DNA from: Spirochaetaceae bacterium
GTDB taxonomy: Bacteria; Spirochaetota; Spirochaetia; Treponematales; Breznakiellaceae
DNA length: 6,024 nt
Direction of reading: 5' to 3'
Assembly: GCA_031258335.1 (NCBI GenBank)
Contig: JAIRMY010000070.1
Coordinates: 1-6,024, forward strand
Shown: positions 5,861 through 6,024 of the stretch, piece by piece
Layout of the letters: each line of letters begins with the position of its first letter
Numbering within the stretch: position 1 is the stretch's first letter
Program-made: the position numbers and the translations under genes
The notes under the pieces: generated by a model
What the model saw: the letters and a program-made list of their open reading frames with translations, nothing else
Databases searched by the model: none
What the model was told of the DNA's origin: nothing

Positions 5861-6024
5861 ATGGAAAGATGGATACAGGGCATAACAGGGACAATTCCTC
5901 ATACAAATAAGATCGTCAACATAGACCTCGCAGGGAGAAATTTAATCGTTACCGGCGCTAATGGTTCCGGAAAAACTTCTTTTCTTAATGAAGTTAATTC
6001 TAAATTGAATGTCTTAATTGTAAA
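5861..6024 (+). CDS. P-loop (AAA/SMC-like) ATPase, N-terminal fragment, cut by window end
   Basis: Only 54 codons are visible and the frame is open at the window edge. The fragment has a short beta-strand-rich lead (residues 18-23 and 27-31) running into a canonical Walker A, GANGSGKT (32-39, bases 5954-5977), then SFL. A strand ending in NLIVTG directly before GANGSGKT, within the first 40 residues, is typical of ABC/SMC/RecF-type ATPases and of the AAA ATPases found in DNA-repair and many anti-phage systems. Which of these it is cannot be decided here, because Walker B, the signature motif and any partner domain lie beyond the edge. The visible bases have about 36% G+C (59 of 164) against 52% in the end of serA, with more A/T-ending codons (AAT, TTA, TCT, CTT). 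This hints at separate origin. The start is fixed by an AGGAGA site and an in-frame stop just upstream. Confidence 0.8.
   Translation, partial: MERWIQGITGTIPHTNKIVNIDLAGRNLIVTGANGSGKTSFLNEVNSKLNVLIV

Noticed and set aside
1..6024. CRISPR array, insertion-sequence ends, tRNA genes or riboswitches
   Set aside because: Reading both strands showed no spaced direct repeats, transposase motifs, terminal inverted repeats, tRNA-like cloverleaf with CCA/TTC loop signals, or long structured leader. Intergenic gaps are 83, 43, 11 and 14 bases, too short for most of these.

Overview
The window reads left to right as one co-directional, tightly packed bacterial gene string on the + strand: the 3' part of a ClpC-type AAA+ unfoldase (2-1912), an N-terminally extended uracil phosphoribosyltransferase-like protein (1996-3069), a TPR lipoprotein with a tandem-repeat tail (3113-4192), phosphopantetheine adenylyltransferase CoaD (4189-4671), an ACT-domain phosphoglycerate dehydrogenase (4683-5846) and the first 54 codons of a P-loop ATPase (5861 to the window end). 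No tRNA, rRNA, CRISPR array, transposase or insertion-sequence end was seen. The longest gap without a gene is 83 bases.

Organism: the body of the window has roughly 50-55% G+C by eye. The mix of a ClpC-type protein, an elongated UPRT, a TPR lipoprotein with an LASC lipobox, and the short ACT-type PGDH fits a spirochaete of the Treponema lineage, perhaps a moderate-GC gut lineage. This is an inference from protein resemblance, made without a database search.

Layout and logic: clpC is separated from the next gene by 83 bases with no convincing terminator or promoter. upp and the lipoprotein gene are 43 bases apart, with a small hairpin straddling the upp stop. The lipoprotein stop overlaps the TTG start of coaD by 4 bases (TTGA), so these two are probably translationally coupled. 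coaD and serA are 11 bases apart, and serA and the ATPase gene 14 bases apart. The string can be read as housekeeping genes (protein quality control, pyrimidine salvage, CoA synthesis, serine synthesis) rather than one pathway.

The right edge breaks the pattern. G+C falls from about 52% over the last 146 bases of serA to about 36% over the 164 visible bases of the ATPase gene (hand counts). This ATPase start is the best candidate for an accessory or laterally acquired element, but its function lies outside the window. Other points worth a second look are a G8 homopolymer inside upp, the 18-base tandem repeat in the lipoprotein gene directly before coaD, and the extended architecture of the UPRT. 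No complete new system can be demonstrated from this window alone.
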